The notes below the pieces were generated by a model. The model ran no database searches, was not told the origin of the DNA, and saw nothing but the letters and a program-made list of their open reading frames with translations. The translations under genes were made by a program, and so were the position numbers. Positions 35,003 through 43,384 of a DNA stretch of 64,000 bases are shown here, piece after piece; position 1 is the stretch's first letter; each line of letters opens with the position of its first letter. Source of the stretch: Nannocystis sp. RBIL2 (GTDB lineage: Bacteria > Myxococcota_A > Polyangia > Nannocystales > Nannocystaceae); the NCBI RefSeq assembly GCF_026626745.1, contig NZ_JAPNJW010000002.1, positions 62,001 through 126,000 of the forward strand, in the 5' to 3' direction.

Positions 35003-36379
35003 TCAGCCCGCGATCAGCGAGTGGCCGGTGGTCGCGGTGACTTCGACCTCGATCGTCTGGCCCGGGGCACCTGTCCCGAGGGGCAGGAGCACACTTTGGA
35101 AGCGGGGCGTGCGCCCGAGCACGCGGTCGCCGCGGTGGGACAGGCCGCTGATGAGCACGCGCTCGCGCTTGCCGACGCGGGCGTGGTGGGACGCGCGGGT
35201 GTGCTGCTCCTGCAGCTCGATGACTTCTTGCAGGCGGCGGCCCTTGACCTCGTCGGGCACGTCGTCCTGCAGCTTGCGGGCGGCGTAGGTGATCCCGCGG
35301 TCGGAGTAGCGGAACATGAACGCCGAGTCGAACCGGACCTCGCGCATCAGCGACAGCGTCTCGGCGTGGTCGTCCTCGCTCTCGCCGCAGAAGCCGACCA
35401 TCAGGTCGGTCGACAGCGCGAGGTCGGGGAGCGCGGCGCGCAGGCGGCCGACCAGGTCGACGAACTCGCCGCGCGAGTAGCCGCGCTTCATCGCAGTCAG
35501 CATGCGATCGGAGCCCGACTGCGCCGGCAGGTGGATGTACGGGCAGACCTTGTCGAGCTCGGCCATCGTGGCGATCAGCCGCTCGTCGAAGTCGACCGGG
35601 TAGGGGCTGGTGAAGCGGATCCGCTCGACGCCGTCGATCGCCGCCACGGCGCGCAGCAGATCGGCGAAGCTCGCGTCCTCCCAGACGTACGAGTTGACGG
35701 TCTGGCCGAGCAGGACGATCTCTTTGTAGCCGCGCTCGGCCAGGTGCCGCGCCTGCCGCAGGACCTCGCGCGGGGCCACGCCGCGCTCGCGCCCGCGGGT
35801 GTACGGGACCACGCAGAACGTGCAGAACTTGTCGCAGCCGCGCTGGATCGAGACCTGGCCGCTGACGCCGTCGTCGTCGGGCACGCCGTCGAGGCCCTCG
35901 TAGGTCTCCTCGCGGTCGAGCGCGACGTCGACGACCCGCTCCCCGGAGCGCGCGCGGTCGACCAGGACGCCGATCCGCCGGTAGCTGTCGGGGCCGGCGA
36001 CGAGGCCGATGTGCGGCGCTTGCTTCTGGACCTTGTCGCGCAGGTGCTCGGCCATGCATCCGGTAATGCCGAACACCAGATCGGGGTTGTCCTTCTTGTG
36101 CCGCAGGAGCTGGCTGGTGCGCCCGTAGACCCGCTCCTCGGCTTTCTCCCGCACCGCGCAGGTGTTGAGCAGGATCACGTCGGCGGCCGCCGGATCGGGG
36201 ACGCGCACGTAGCCGCGGGCCGCCAGCTGTCCGACGATGAGCGCCGAGTCGGCCTCGTTCATCTGGCAGCCGAGCGTCTCGACGTAGACGCGCGGTCCGG
36301 CCACGTGGGGCAGCTCGGGCGCCGGCGCGGGCGGCTCCGGCGCCATCCTCGTGCCGCGGATCTGGACCAGGCGGGTCAT
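35003..36379 (-). CDS. miaB: tRNA-2-methylthio-N6-isopentenyladenosine37 synthase
   Basis: Radical-SAM methylthiotransferase that modifies tRNA A37. The 458-residue product has Cys38, Cys74 and Cys108 for one 4Fe-4S cluster (LGCQMNEAD, NTCAVREKA, GITGCMAEHLR). Cys182, Cys186 and Cys189 in QRGCDKFCTFCVVPYTRGRE are the radical-SAM site. A C-terminal TRAM domain follows. Length is normal. A 14-bp element (35070-35087) encodes part of LPLGTGAPG in the TRAM domain. TAGCAT on the coding strand (36389-36394) lies 9 bp before the ATG. An internal ATG at 36346 is an alternative start. Confidence 0.95.
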   Translation of the reverse strand: MTRLVQIRGTRMAPEPPAPAPELPHVAGPRVYVETLGCQMNEADSALIVGQLAARGYVRVPDPAAADVILLNTCAVREKAEERVYGRTSQLLRHKKDNPDLVFGITGCMAEHLRDKVQKQAPHIGLVAGPDSYRRIGVLVDRARSGERVVDVALDREETYEGLDGVPDDDGVSGQVSIQRGCDKFCTFCVVPYTRGRERGVAPREVLRQARHLAERGYKEIVLLGQTVNSYVWEDASFADLLRAVAAIDGVERIRFTSPYPVDFDERLIATMAELDKVCPYIHLPAQSGSDRMLTAMKRGYSRGEFVDLVGRLRAALPDLALSTDLMVGFCGESEDDHAETLSLMREVRFDSAFMFRYSDRGITYAARKLQDDVPDEVKGRRLQEVIELQEQHTRASHHARVGKRERVLISGLSHRGDRVLGRTPRFQSVLLPLGTGAPGQTIEVEVTATTGHSLIAG

Positions 36380-36388
36380 GGGCGCGGG

Positions 36389-36394
36389 ATGCTA
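36389..36394 (-). promoter_or_regulatory. Candidate -10 element of miaB
   Basis: Coding-strand TAGCAT ends 9 bases before the miaB ATG, suggesting a leaderless or very short-leader mRNA. Confidence 0.4.
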
Positions 36395-36487
36395 CGCCAA
36401 AATCCCCGCAAGCGCCCCGGGGGAGGCTCACGCGGGGCTCCGGGCGCGACCGGGTCGGGTGGACCCGACCGCCGCTGTCGTCGCCGC

Positions 36488-36517
36488 TTGGATCGGACGC
36501 TCGCTCCGGCTTACAAT
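36488..36517 (+). promoter_or_regulatory. Sigma-70-like promoter of the parvulin gene
   Basis: TTGGAT (36488-36493), an 18-bp spacer and TACAAT (36512-36517). The predicted start is about 85 bases before ATG 36608. An AGGAG ribosome binding site lies at 36597-36601, six bases before the ATG, so this gene is a leadered exception among its neighbours. Confidence 0.6.
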
Positions 36518-36607
36518 CTCGCGCCGCCGACGCCCTGCGGTCGCCGCGCGAATGCGACGACCGGTCCGCACGGGCACCGCCCGCTTCGCGTCGGCCAGGA
36601 GAACAGA

Positions 36608-37849
36608 ATGCTTCGCTTCGTCCCTCGCGTGTCCCTCGGACTTTGTCTCGCCCTCGCCGTCGGCTGCTCGCCGAGCACGCCCACGCCGCAGAAGACCGAC
36701 GAGAAGGCCGCCCCGGAGCAGCCTACGAAGGCGGCCACGGGCGAGGGCCTGCCGGCGCTTCCTGAAGTCATCGCCACCGTCAACGACGTCGCGATCCCGC
36801 TGGCACAGTTCAAGGACATCTACGACCTCAAGGTGAAGAAGTACACCGACCGAGGCCGCGAGATCCCGCCGTCGGCCGACCGGCGCTATCGCAAGTCGAT
36901 CACCGAGCGCCTGGTCTACAACGAGATCCTCCGCCAGGAGGCCAAGGCCCGCGGCATCGAGGTCGACGCCGCCAAGCTCGCCGAGCGCGAGACGCAGCAG
37001 AAGCAGGGCATCAAGGATTGGGACAAGCACCTGCAGCGCCGCGGCGAGACCGAGCAGAGCCTCCGCGACATGTACGTGGCCGAGATCCTCGAGCAGCAGT
37101 TCCTCGACAAGGACGGCAAGCTGGCCGTCACTGACGCCGAGGTCGACGAGGAGTACGAGAAGATCAAGCCCAACTACAAGTCGGAGGGCGAGCGGATCCA
37201 CGCCGCGCACATCCTGATCCCGATCGGCCCGCAGGAGCAGCCGACGGCGATGGGCGAGAAGCCGCCCGAGCCGTCGCAGGAGGAGAAGGACAAGTGGCGC
37301 AAGGAGGCGCTGGCCAAGTCCGAGGAGCTGCACAAGAAGGCGACCGCGGCCGGTGCCGACTTCGCCCAGCTGGCCAAGGAGAACTCGGTGGGCCCCAGCG
37401 CCGACAAGGGCGGTGACCTCGGGATCTTCACCAAGGACCGCATGGTCGAGGAGTTCAGCGTCGCGGCCTTCAAGCTCAAGCCCGGCGAGATCTCGAAGCC
37501 CGTCGAGACCAAGTTCGGCATCCACATCATCAAGATCCTGGCCAAGTACCCGCCCGGCGACCTGCCCAAGGAGGCGCTCGCCGACCAGATCAAGGAGCGC
37601 CTCAGCCAGCGCAAGCTGCACCAGGGCCGCCGTGAGCTGAAGGACAGCCTGCTCGCCAAGTACAAGGTCCAGAACAAGATGGAGGAGCTGCTCGGCCCCG
37701 ACCCGCGCGGCCCGAAGCGCCCGCCGGTCGTCAACCCGAGCGAGATGCCCGCCGGTCACCCGCCGGTCGAGATGAAGGCTCGCGGCCCCGCGCCCACGCC
37801 CGCCGGCGCCGACGCGAAGGCGGAGCCCGAGGCCGGCGACGGCGACTGA
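36608..37849 (+). CDS. Peptidyl-prolyl cis-trans isomerase lipoprotein (parvulin/SurA type)
   Basis: A 413-residue envelope chaperone. The signal MLRFVPRVSLGLCLALAVGC has a lipobox with Cys20. A charged SurA-N-like helical region (VAIPLAQFKDIYDLKVKKY, and ITERLVYNEILRQEAKARGI) precedes a parvulin domain with RIHAAHILIPIG and FAQLAKENSVGPSADKGGDLG, and the isomerase end GIHIIKILAKY. An inserted charged segment of about 40 residues lies inside the parvulin domain. The C-terminus is Pro-rich and acidic. It probably assists outer-membrane protein folding, which fits the many barrels in the window. It ends in a strong terminator. Confidence 0.92.
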   Translation: MLRFVPRVSLGLCLALAVGCSPSTPTPQKTDEKAAPEQPTKAATGEGLPALPEVIATVNDVAIPLAQFKDIYDLKVKKYTDRGREIPPSADRRYRKSITERLVYNEILRQEAKARGIEVDAAKLAERETQQKQGIKDWDKHLQRRGETEQSLRDMYVAEILEQQFLDKDGKLAVTDAEVDEEYEKIKPNYKSEGERIHAAHILIPIGPQEQPTAMGEKPPEPSQEEKDKWRKEALAKSEELHKKATAAGADFAQLAKENSVGPSADKGGDLGIFTKDRMVEEFSVAAFKLKPGEISKPVETKFGIHIIKILAKYPPGDLPKEALADQIKERLSQRKLHQGRRELKDSLLAKYKVQNKMEELLGPDPRGPKRPPVVNPSEMPAGHPPVEMKARGPAPTPAGADAKAEPEAGDGD

Positions 37850-37867
37850 ACTGTCCGCAGGGACAGG
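37850..37867. repeat. 14-bp element at the gene end
   Basis: A perfect CTGTCC-GCAG-GGACAG hairpin (37851-37866), in register with ACTG at 37850 and CAGG at 37864, beginning at the stop codon of the parvulin gene. Together with 38097-38156 it brackets the convergent gap. Confidence 0.75.
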
Positions 37868-37879
37868 TTGCTCGAAGGA

Positions 37880-37907
37880 GGGCGCGCCGCAGGGCGCGCC
37901 CTTTTTT
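37880..37907 (+). terminator. Intrinsic terminator of the parvulin gene
   Basis: GGGCGCGCC (37880-37888) pairs with GGCGCGCCC (37893-37901) around GCAG, followed by six T (37902-37907). A textbook rho-independent terminator for the rightward gene. The 38.0-kb region beyond it up to the array at 38097 shows no gene. Confidence 0.95.
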
Positions 37908-38096
37908 CGTGGTGGGGCGTGATGTCCGGCTCGTCGGGGTGGCGTCGATGCGCGCCATGGGCCTGTGCTGACGAGCATCCTGCCGCAGAAGACTGCCCGC
38001 CTCAGGCGGAGCTCGGGCTCGCGCCTCGAGGCCGCAGCCGGCGCGACGCCGCGGCGGCGTTCGGCTCGACGCAGGGCGCTTTGCGTGCAGCGCTGG

Positions 38097-38156
38097 CATG
38101 TCCTTTGGGACATGTCCTGCGGCGCATTGTCCGAAGGACATGCCCTTCAGGGCATC
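38097..38156. repeat. 14-bp CWTG array, five units, between convergent genes
   Basis: CATG 38097, CATG 38111, CATT 38125, CATG 38139 and CATC 38153, all 14 bp apart. It contains a perfect CATGTCC-TTTG-GGACATG hairpin (38097-38114) and ATGCCC-TTCA-GGGCAT (38140-38155). The last unit overlaps the 3-prime end of the leftward lipoprotein gene, so its stop codon lies inside the array. Confidence 0.85.
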
Positions 38157-38974
38157 TCGGCGGCCGGGTCGAGGCGGACGATGGCGAACTCGAGCTGGGC
38201 GAACCAGGGGTCGGCGCTGGCGGCGGCGGCCTGCTTGACGTCGAGCAGCCAGGTGTGGCCCTCGGCCGCCAGCGTGGACCAGCGCGTCTCGGGCACGGCG
38301 ACGGTCACGCCGGCGTGGCTGAACTCGAGCTGCGTGAGGTCCTCGGAGGCGTCGTCGCAGCCGGCGACGAACTCGGCGCTGAACGGGTTTGCGACCTCGT
38401 CGAGGAAGGTCTGGCCGAATTCCGGATCACCCTGGGCGCCTCCGCTGCCGACCGCCAGCACGAGGCCGTCGGCGTCGACGAGCCGCAGCCACAGGTCGGG
38501 CTGATCCTCGAAGACGACGCGCTCGCGGTAGGTGAGGTCGACGCTGTCGCCGACGGCGAGGTCGATCGCCGGGTCGACGACGTCGAGGGTGACCACGTCG
38601 GTCGACGGTCCGACACCGTCGTGCTCGCAGTCGAGGGTCAGCGCGAGCTTGGCGGCGTCGAGACCGACGGCGCTCACCGTGCAGGTGCCGTCGCGGTCGA
38701 CGCTGCAGCTCTCCGGGCCGCACGGCGGGTCGGCCACGCCCCACGCGACGGAGAAGTCCGCCTTGGCGCCGGTGGGCGCCATGCAGCCGGAATTCGGGGC
38801 GTCGGTGGTGCCGCCGGTGGGGGCGTCGGTGGTGGCGTCGGTGGTGGTCGGGTCGGTCGCGGCGGTCGTGCCGGTGTCGCTGTCGGTGTCGCCGCCGTTC
38901 TTGTCGGGGCAGCCGCTCAGGACGGCGAGGAGGCACAGGGCGCGGGGCCAGGGGCGAAGGGTCAAGTCAGGCAT
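38147..38974 (-). CDS. Lipoprotein with Thr-rich linker
   Basis: Not recognised. A 275-residue product with a lipoprotein signal (CLLAVLSGC at about residues 14-22). Next come about 40 residues of Asp/Thr/Gly-rich linker (GTTAATDPTTTDATTDAPTG), then a globular beta-rich domain with Cys pairs: CMAPTGAKADFSVAWG, CGPESCSVDRDGTCTVS and LTLDCEHDG. The linker type recurs in two nearby lipoproteins, suggesting a shared surface-display arrangement. The stop codon lies in the last unit of the repeat array. Confidence 0.75.
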   Translation of the reverse strand: MPDLTLRPWPRALCLLAVLSGCPDKNGGDTDSDTGTTAATDPTTTDATTDAPTGGTTDAPNSGCMAPTGAKADFSVAWGVADPPCGPESCSVDRDGTCTVSAVGLDAAKLALTLDCEHDGVGPSTDVVTLDVVDPAIDLAVGDSVDLTYRERVVFEDQPDLWLRLVDADGLVLAVGSGGAQGDPEFGQTFLDEVANPFSAEFVAGCDDASEDLTQLEFSHAGVTVAVPETRWSTLAAEGHTWLLDVKQAAAASADPWFAQLEFAIVRLDPAAEMP

Positions 38975-39131
38975 AAGGCGCCCATGTTAGGCAGCCGCGC
39001 CAACGGGGCGCAAGTCGGCGGCGATTCGCAGCCCGAGCCGGGCGGCCGGGGCGTGGCGCGGTCGTGCGCGCGGAGCGGGGTGACGGACCGGCTCGCGCGC
39101 GCTCGTACGACGTGACCGAAAGACGACGTGG

Positions 39132-39163
39132 CCTGTCGTCGGGGACATGTGCCTACGGACATG
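39132..39163. repeat. 14-bp CWTG array, three units
   Basis: CCTG 39132, CATG 39146 and CATG 39160. It lies downstream of the outer-membrane protein gene (leftward, ending 39181) and upstream of the lipoprotein gene in the same direction, where a terminator would fit. Confidence 0.75.
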
Positions 39164-39180
39164 ACGCGAGAGCGCGCGGC

Positions 39181-40656
39181 TCAGAACGCGTGTTCGTTGA
39201 TGAAGTAGATGCCGAAGCTCTCGCGCGAGAAGCCGGCGTCGAGGCGGAGGACGGCGAAGCGGTCCCAGATCACCTGCAGACCTGTCCCCCCGGACACGTG
39301 CCAGTGCTTGGGCAGGTCCTGCATGCGATCGGCGACCACGCCGAGGTCGACGAAGCCCTTGAGGCCGATGCCGAGGGTGTGGCGGCGGACCTTGAGCTCG
39401 AGCGGTTCGAAGCGCAGCTCGAGGCTGCCGAAGGCCTTGAGGCGGCCGATGTAGCGGCGGCGCATCCAGCCGCGGCCGGCAGCAGCGCCGCCGAGGCCGT
39501 CGGTCGTCAGGAGGCCGCCGAACTCGCCGAGCGGGACCAGCGGGGCGTCACCCCACAGCGCGTCGAAGCTGAGGCGGTGGGCCAGCACCAGCTTGTCGAC
39601 GCCGAGGGTCCAGTAGGTGCGGAAGTTGGCGGAGAAGCGGCCCCACGCGTCGGTCGAGCCGGTCCAAGGGCCGGCGTTGTCGACGATGACGTCGAACAGG
39701 CTGCCCTTGCCGGGGCTCCACTCGTTGTCGCGGCGGTCCCAGGTGAGGCCGAGGCGGATGAGGCCGCGGCGCGCGTTGAGGTCGGCGGCCGGGTGCTCGG
39801 CCAGCAGGAGCGAGTTGTCGTAGGCCCGGACGCGGTCGGCGTAGTAGGCGAGCCCGGCGTACGAGCGCAGGAGGCCGGGCGGCTTGTCCCCGCGGGCAGG
39901 CAGGAGCCACAGCGGGTGCTGGTAGGTCAGCGAGCCGCCGACGGTGTTGAGGTGGGCCTGGTAGTAGCGGGCCTGGAGGTCGATGCCCTCGAGGTTGTTG
40001 TTGTTGCCGATCCCGAAGTACGGGAACACTGGGTCGACGTAGCCGAGCACGCCGAGCTCGAACACCTCCTCGCGGCGCAGGAGATCGCGCAGGCGGATGA
40101 AGAAGCTGTGATCCTGGACCTTCTTCAGCGACACCCGCGACTCGAGGATCATGTAGATCCGGTTCGGGTCGCCCTCGTGGCGGCGGTAGGCGTAGGAGAT
40201 GTTGGCGCCCAGCATGAGGCCGACGCCGGGCTGCGAACGCACGCTCGGCAGCGGCAGCACGCGGTGCGGGCTCTTGCCCTTGCGGATCTGGTACTGACTG
40301 GGCGTGGGCGACAGCGGGTGAGTCAACCAGCTCCAGCGCACCCGCTCGCGCGGCGGGAGCGTCGGCGCCGGTCCGACCGGCGGCTTGCCGCCCTCGGGGC
40401 GCGCGCCCTCGGGCACCGTGGCGGGCGGCAACGCGGCGGCCGGCACCGCGGACGCAGCGGCCGGCTCGGGCGCTCCGGCGGCGGCGGCGTCCGACTCGAG
40501 CGCTCCGCCGGCCGCTGCGTCCGACTTGAGCGGGCCGGTCGGCGGCGGGAGTTCACTGTCCTTTGGGACAGGTTCCTGGACCCACGTCAAGGAATGGCCC
40601 GACGCGCGCGCGGCGAAGCACGTGAGGATGAAGAGGACAGTGGCGAGGGGGGTCAC
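39181..40656 (-). CDS. BamA/TamA-like outer-membrane beta-barrel protein
   Basis: A 491-residue product from a GTG at 40656 (VTPLATVLFILTCFAARASG as signal; GTG 40659 is equally possible). An Ala/Pro-rich linker (with EPVPKDSELPPPTG) follows, then a barrel beginning near RVRWSWLTHPLSPTPSQYQI. Barrel features: alternating hydrophobic strands, SYAYRRHEGDPNRIYMILES, GNNNNLEGIDLQARYYQ, TWDRRDNEWSPGKGSLF, and the C-terminal residue Phe (NEHAF), the usual outer-membrane signature. It resembles the surface-antigen D15 family without visible POTRA domains. 14-bp elements: 39281-39298, and 40555-40572 (perfect CTGTCC-TTTG-GGACAG) in the linker. Confidence 0.8.
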   Translation of the reverse strand: MTPLATVLFILTCFAARASGHSLTWVQEPVPKDSELPPPTGPLKSDAAAGGALESDAAAAGAPEPAAASAVPAAALPPATVPEGARPEGGKPPVGPAPTLPPRERVRWSWLTHPLSPTPSQYQIRKGKSPHRVLPLPSVRSQPGVGLMLGANISYAYRRHEGDPNRIYMILESRVSLKKVQDHSFFIRLRDLLRREEVFELGVLGYVDPVFPYFGIGNNNNLEGIDLQARYYQAHLNTVGGSLTYQHPLWLLPARGDKPPGLLRSYAGLAYYADRVRAYDNSLLLAEHPAADLNARRGLIRLGLTWDRRDNEWSPGKGSLFDVIVDNAGPWTGSTDAWGRFSANFRTYWTLGVDKLVLAHRLSFDALWGDAPLVPLGEFGGLLTTDGLGGAAAGRGWMRRRYIGRLKAFGSLELRFEPLELKVRRHTLGIGLKGFVDLGVVADRMQDLPKHWHVSGGTGLQVIWDRFAVLRLDAGFSRESFGIYFINEHAF

Positions 40657-40834
40657 CACGGGGCGCGAGGATCCGAGGCTAGCAAAGGCAGGCGCCGCTT
40701 TGTCGACGCTCGAAGGGGCAGGCGCAGCTTGATCGACGCGCGCGAGGCTGGGGGCAGGACGGTGCGTCCGGGCGCGTGAGCTCGCGTGCGGGGGGGCGGG
40801 CTGGCGGCGCGGTTCCGCTGCGGTCACGCGGCGG

Positions 40835-40840
40835 TATAGT
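40835..40840 (+). promoter_or_regulatory. Candidate -10 element of the ceramidase-like gene
   Basis: TATAGT ends 5 bp before the first of three consecutive ATG codons at 40846. No RBS follows, so a leaderless mRNA is likely. Confidence 0.5.
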
Positions 40841-40845
40841 CGGCG

Positions 40846-43311
40846 ATGATGATGAAGCAGCAGCTTTCGTGGGGACGGGCGCTCGCGGCCCTTGCGCTGG
40901 CGGGATGCCCCGGCCCGACCACGGAGACGTCGGCCACGAACGGCACCGCGACGGCCGACGCGACGACCGCGACGGGCTCGACCACGGACGTGACGCCGAC
41001 CACGTCGGAGGGGACGATTTCGTCGACGAGCGGGACCACCGCGAACCCCACGGAAGAGATCGATCCGCTGCCTCAGGGCCCGATTCAGGCCGGCGTGGCC
41101 GTCGGCTACCTGACCGGCCCGGTCGGGGCGTCGATGGCCGGGTTCGGCGGGCGGACCGTCACCAACAGCACGCCGTGGAACCACCTGCTGAACGGCACGT
41201 CCGGCTTCTACGGGCTCGGCACGATCAAGGCGATGGTCATCGAGGTCGGCGGCGAGCGCCTGGTGGTGATGAAGACGCCGACGATGAGCTCGGAGCACTC
41301 GCTGACCGAGGGCACGATCGAGAAGCTCAAGGCGCTGCACGACATCGACATCACCGGGCGGCTCATCACCGCGGCGACGCACTCGCACCACAACCTGGCC
41401 CGCTACTGGCGGCTGCCGGCGCCGCTCGGGTTCGTCGGCGCCGACTCGCCCGACGAGGAGCTGATCGACCGCATGACGACGGCGATGGCCGACGTGATCG
41501 CGGCGGCGGTGGCCGACCTCGGGCCGGCGCAGTGGGGCGTGGCCTGGAACGACGACTGGGACCCCGACGACGCGGTGTACCGCGACCGTCGCGGCGAGAA
41601 CGACCCGACGTACGGCAAGGACGCCCGCCTGACGCTGCTGGCGGTGCGCCGCCCCGACGGCGCGCCGATGGCCACGGTCATCAACTTCGGCATGCACGGC
41701 ACCGTGTTCGACTCGCCGAACGAGCTGTTCACCGAGGACGCGCCGGGCGGGCTCGAGATGAAGTTCGAGGAGGCGTTCTTCGCCGCCAAGGGCCAGCCGA
41801 TCTTCGGCATGTTCGCCCAGTCGGGCGGCGGCGACGCGTCCCCCGCGGGCGACAGCCTCGGCCACCCGGAGCCCGCCCGCATCGAGCGGGTCGGCCACGC
41901 CGCCGCGCCGAAGATCCTCGAGCTGTACGACGCCATCGAGTGGCGCGACGAGGCGACGCTCGGGGTCCGCTCGCGCCGCGCCGACCTGACGTACAGCGGG
42001 ATCGGCTACGACGACTACCCCGAGTTTCTGAACTCGCAGGGCGGGCCGTTCCTGTGGGGCGGCTGGCAGTGCAAGGGCGCCGAGGGCGACGTCGACGACG
42101 GCAACCCTGCTACCAGCATGGAGGGCAAGCCGAAGAACTGCATGCCGATGCAGGGGCTGCTCGAGTCGCTCGGCGAGAAGGTGCCGCACGGCGAGATCCA
42201 CCAGACCTACCTGACCGTGGCGCGCCTCGACGACTTCTACATGTTGACGCTGCCGGGCGAGCCGACCGCGTCGGTGATCCAGTACGCGCGCGCCGGCTAC
42301 GACGAGCGCGCGGTCGACGGCATGGTGTTCGGTTACTCGCAGGATCACCTGCTGTACCTGACGCAGCCCGACGACTGGCTGCAGGGCGGCTACGAGTCGG
42401 AGATGAGCCTGTGGGGGCCGCTCTTGGCCAAGTACCTGGTCGACGGCCAGATGACGGTGATCGACTCGCTGATCGCCGGCGACGGCTCGCCGGTGTGGTC
42501 GGAGGACTCGCCGGCGCTGTCGGTCGGCAAGTCGTTCGAGCCGCGGGCGCTCGAGGCGAGCGTCGACGCGCCGGGCCTGACGGGCGAACCACCGATGGGG
42601 CTCGGGCGCGGCGAGACGCTGCGGATCGCCTGGAACGGCGGCGACCCGGCGCTCGGCGAGCCGCGCGTGACGGTCCAGGTCGACGATGGCGGCGGCTTCG
42701 TCGACGTGCAGTCGCCCAGCGGCTGGGCCGGAGCCGCGCTCGACAACACGCGCTATCACATGCTGACCCACTACGCGCCGGTGCCCGAGCCCAACGGCAA
42801 GCTGCTCCCCGAGCGCGAGCAGAAGTGGTACGTCGACTGGCAGGTCCCGGCGGACATGCCCGCAGGGACATATCGCCTGCGGATCGCCGGCCGCTCGTTC
42901 GACGGCCGGGCGACCGAGGACTACGCGCTCGAGACTGCGCCTTTCGAGGTCACCTTCGCCAAGGAGCACGAGCTGACCGCGGTGCTCGAAGGTGGCGAGT
43001 TGAAGCTCGACGTGGTGCGGCCGCCGCCGGCCTACGACCTGGTGAAGACGTGGCCGATCAGCGGCTTCCGCCTGCTCGATCCCGAGGTCGCGGCGGCCGA
43101 TCCCGTGCATGTGCGAGTGCCGCTGACGCTGACCTTCATCAAGGACAACCTGCCGGTCGGCGACACCCACGAGGTCCCGTACACGCCCGGCGTCGGCCAC
43201 GTGTTCGACTTCGCGGCCACGGGGCTCGACCCCGACCAACTGTTCGCGCGCGTGCACCTGCAGAGCGACGTCGTACCGGCGTTCATCGAGGTCGAGATCG
43301 CGGCGCCGTGA
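40846..43311 (+). CDS. Neutral ceramidase-like lipoprotein
   Basis: An 821-residue exported enzyme related to neutral/alkaline ceramidases, which hydrolyse ceramide to sphingosine and fatty acid. Signal and lipobox: ALAALALAGC. A Thr/Ala-rich linker of about 50 residues follows (TATADATTATGSTT). Catalytic-domain features: GYLTGPVGASMAGFGGR near residue 85, the probable zinc segment ATHSHHNLARYW, and NFGMHGTVFDS with a further His. These correspond to the HTHS and HPT-type motifs of the family, but Glu/Tyr ligands were not verified. The C-terminal region has an Ig-like beta fold. 14-bp element at 42855-42872. The Ser-linked active site was not identified, so the substrate is inferred only. Confidence 0.75.
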   Translation: MMMKQQLSWGRALAALALAGCPGPTTETSATNGTATADATTATGSTTDVTPTTSEGTISSTSGTTANPTEEIDPLPQGPIQAGVAVGYLTGPVGASMAGFGGRTVTNSTPWNHLLNGTSGFYGLGTIKAMVIEVGGERLVVMKTPTMSSEHSLTEGTIEKLKALHDIDITGRLITAATHSHHNLARYWRLPAPLGFVGADSPDEELIDRMTTAMADVIAAAVADLGPAQWGVAWNDDWDPDDAVYRDRRGENDPTYGKDARLTLLAVRRPDGAPMATVINFGMHGTVFDSPNELFTEDAPGGLEMKFEEAFFAAKGQPIFGMFAQSGGGDASPAGDSLGHPEPARIERVGHAAAPKILELYDAIEWRDEATLGVRSRRADLTYSGIGYDDYPEFLNSQGGPFLWGGWQCKGAEGDVDDGNPATSMEGKPKNCMPMQGLLESLGEKVPHGEIHQTYLTVARLDDFYMLTLPGEPTASVIQYARAGYDERAVDGMVFGYSQDHLLYLTQPDDWLQGGYESEMSLWGPLLAKYLVDGQMTVIDSLIAGDGSPVWSEDSPALSVGKSFEPRALEASVDAPGLTGEPPMGLGRGETLRIAWNGGDPALGEPRVTVQVDDGGGFVDVQSPSGWAGAALDNTRYHMLTHYAPVPEPNGKLLPEREQKWYVDWQVPADMPAGTYRLRIAGRSFDGRATEDYALETAPFEVTFAKEHELTAVLEGGELKLDVVRPPPAYDLVKTWPISGFRLLDPEVAAADPVHVRVPLTLTFIKDNLPVGDTHEVPYTPGVGHVFDFAATGLDPDQLFARVHLQSDVVPAFIEVEIAAP

Positions 43312-43384
43312 GCGGCGGGGGGCGCCGAACGCAGGTCAGGCCGGCCTCCCTGCGTGGGCGTCGACGGGAGACCGGCGATCCGCT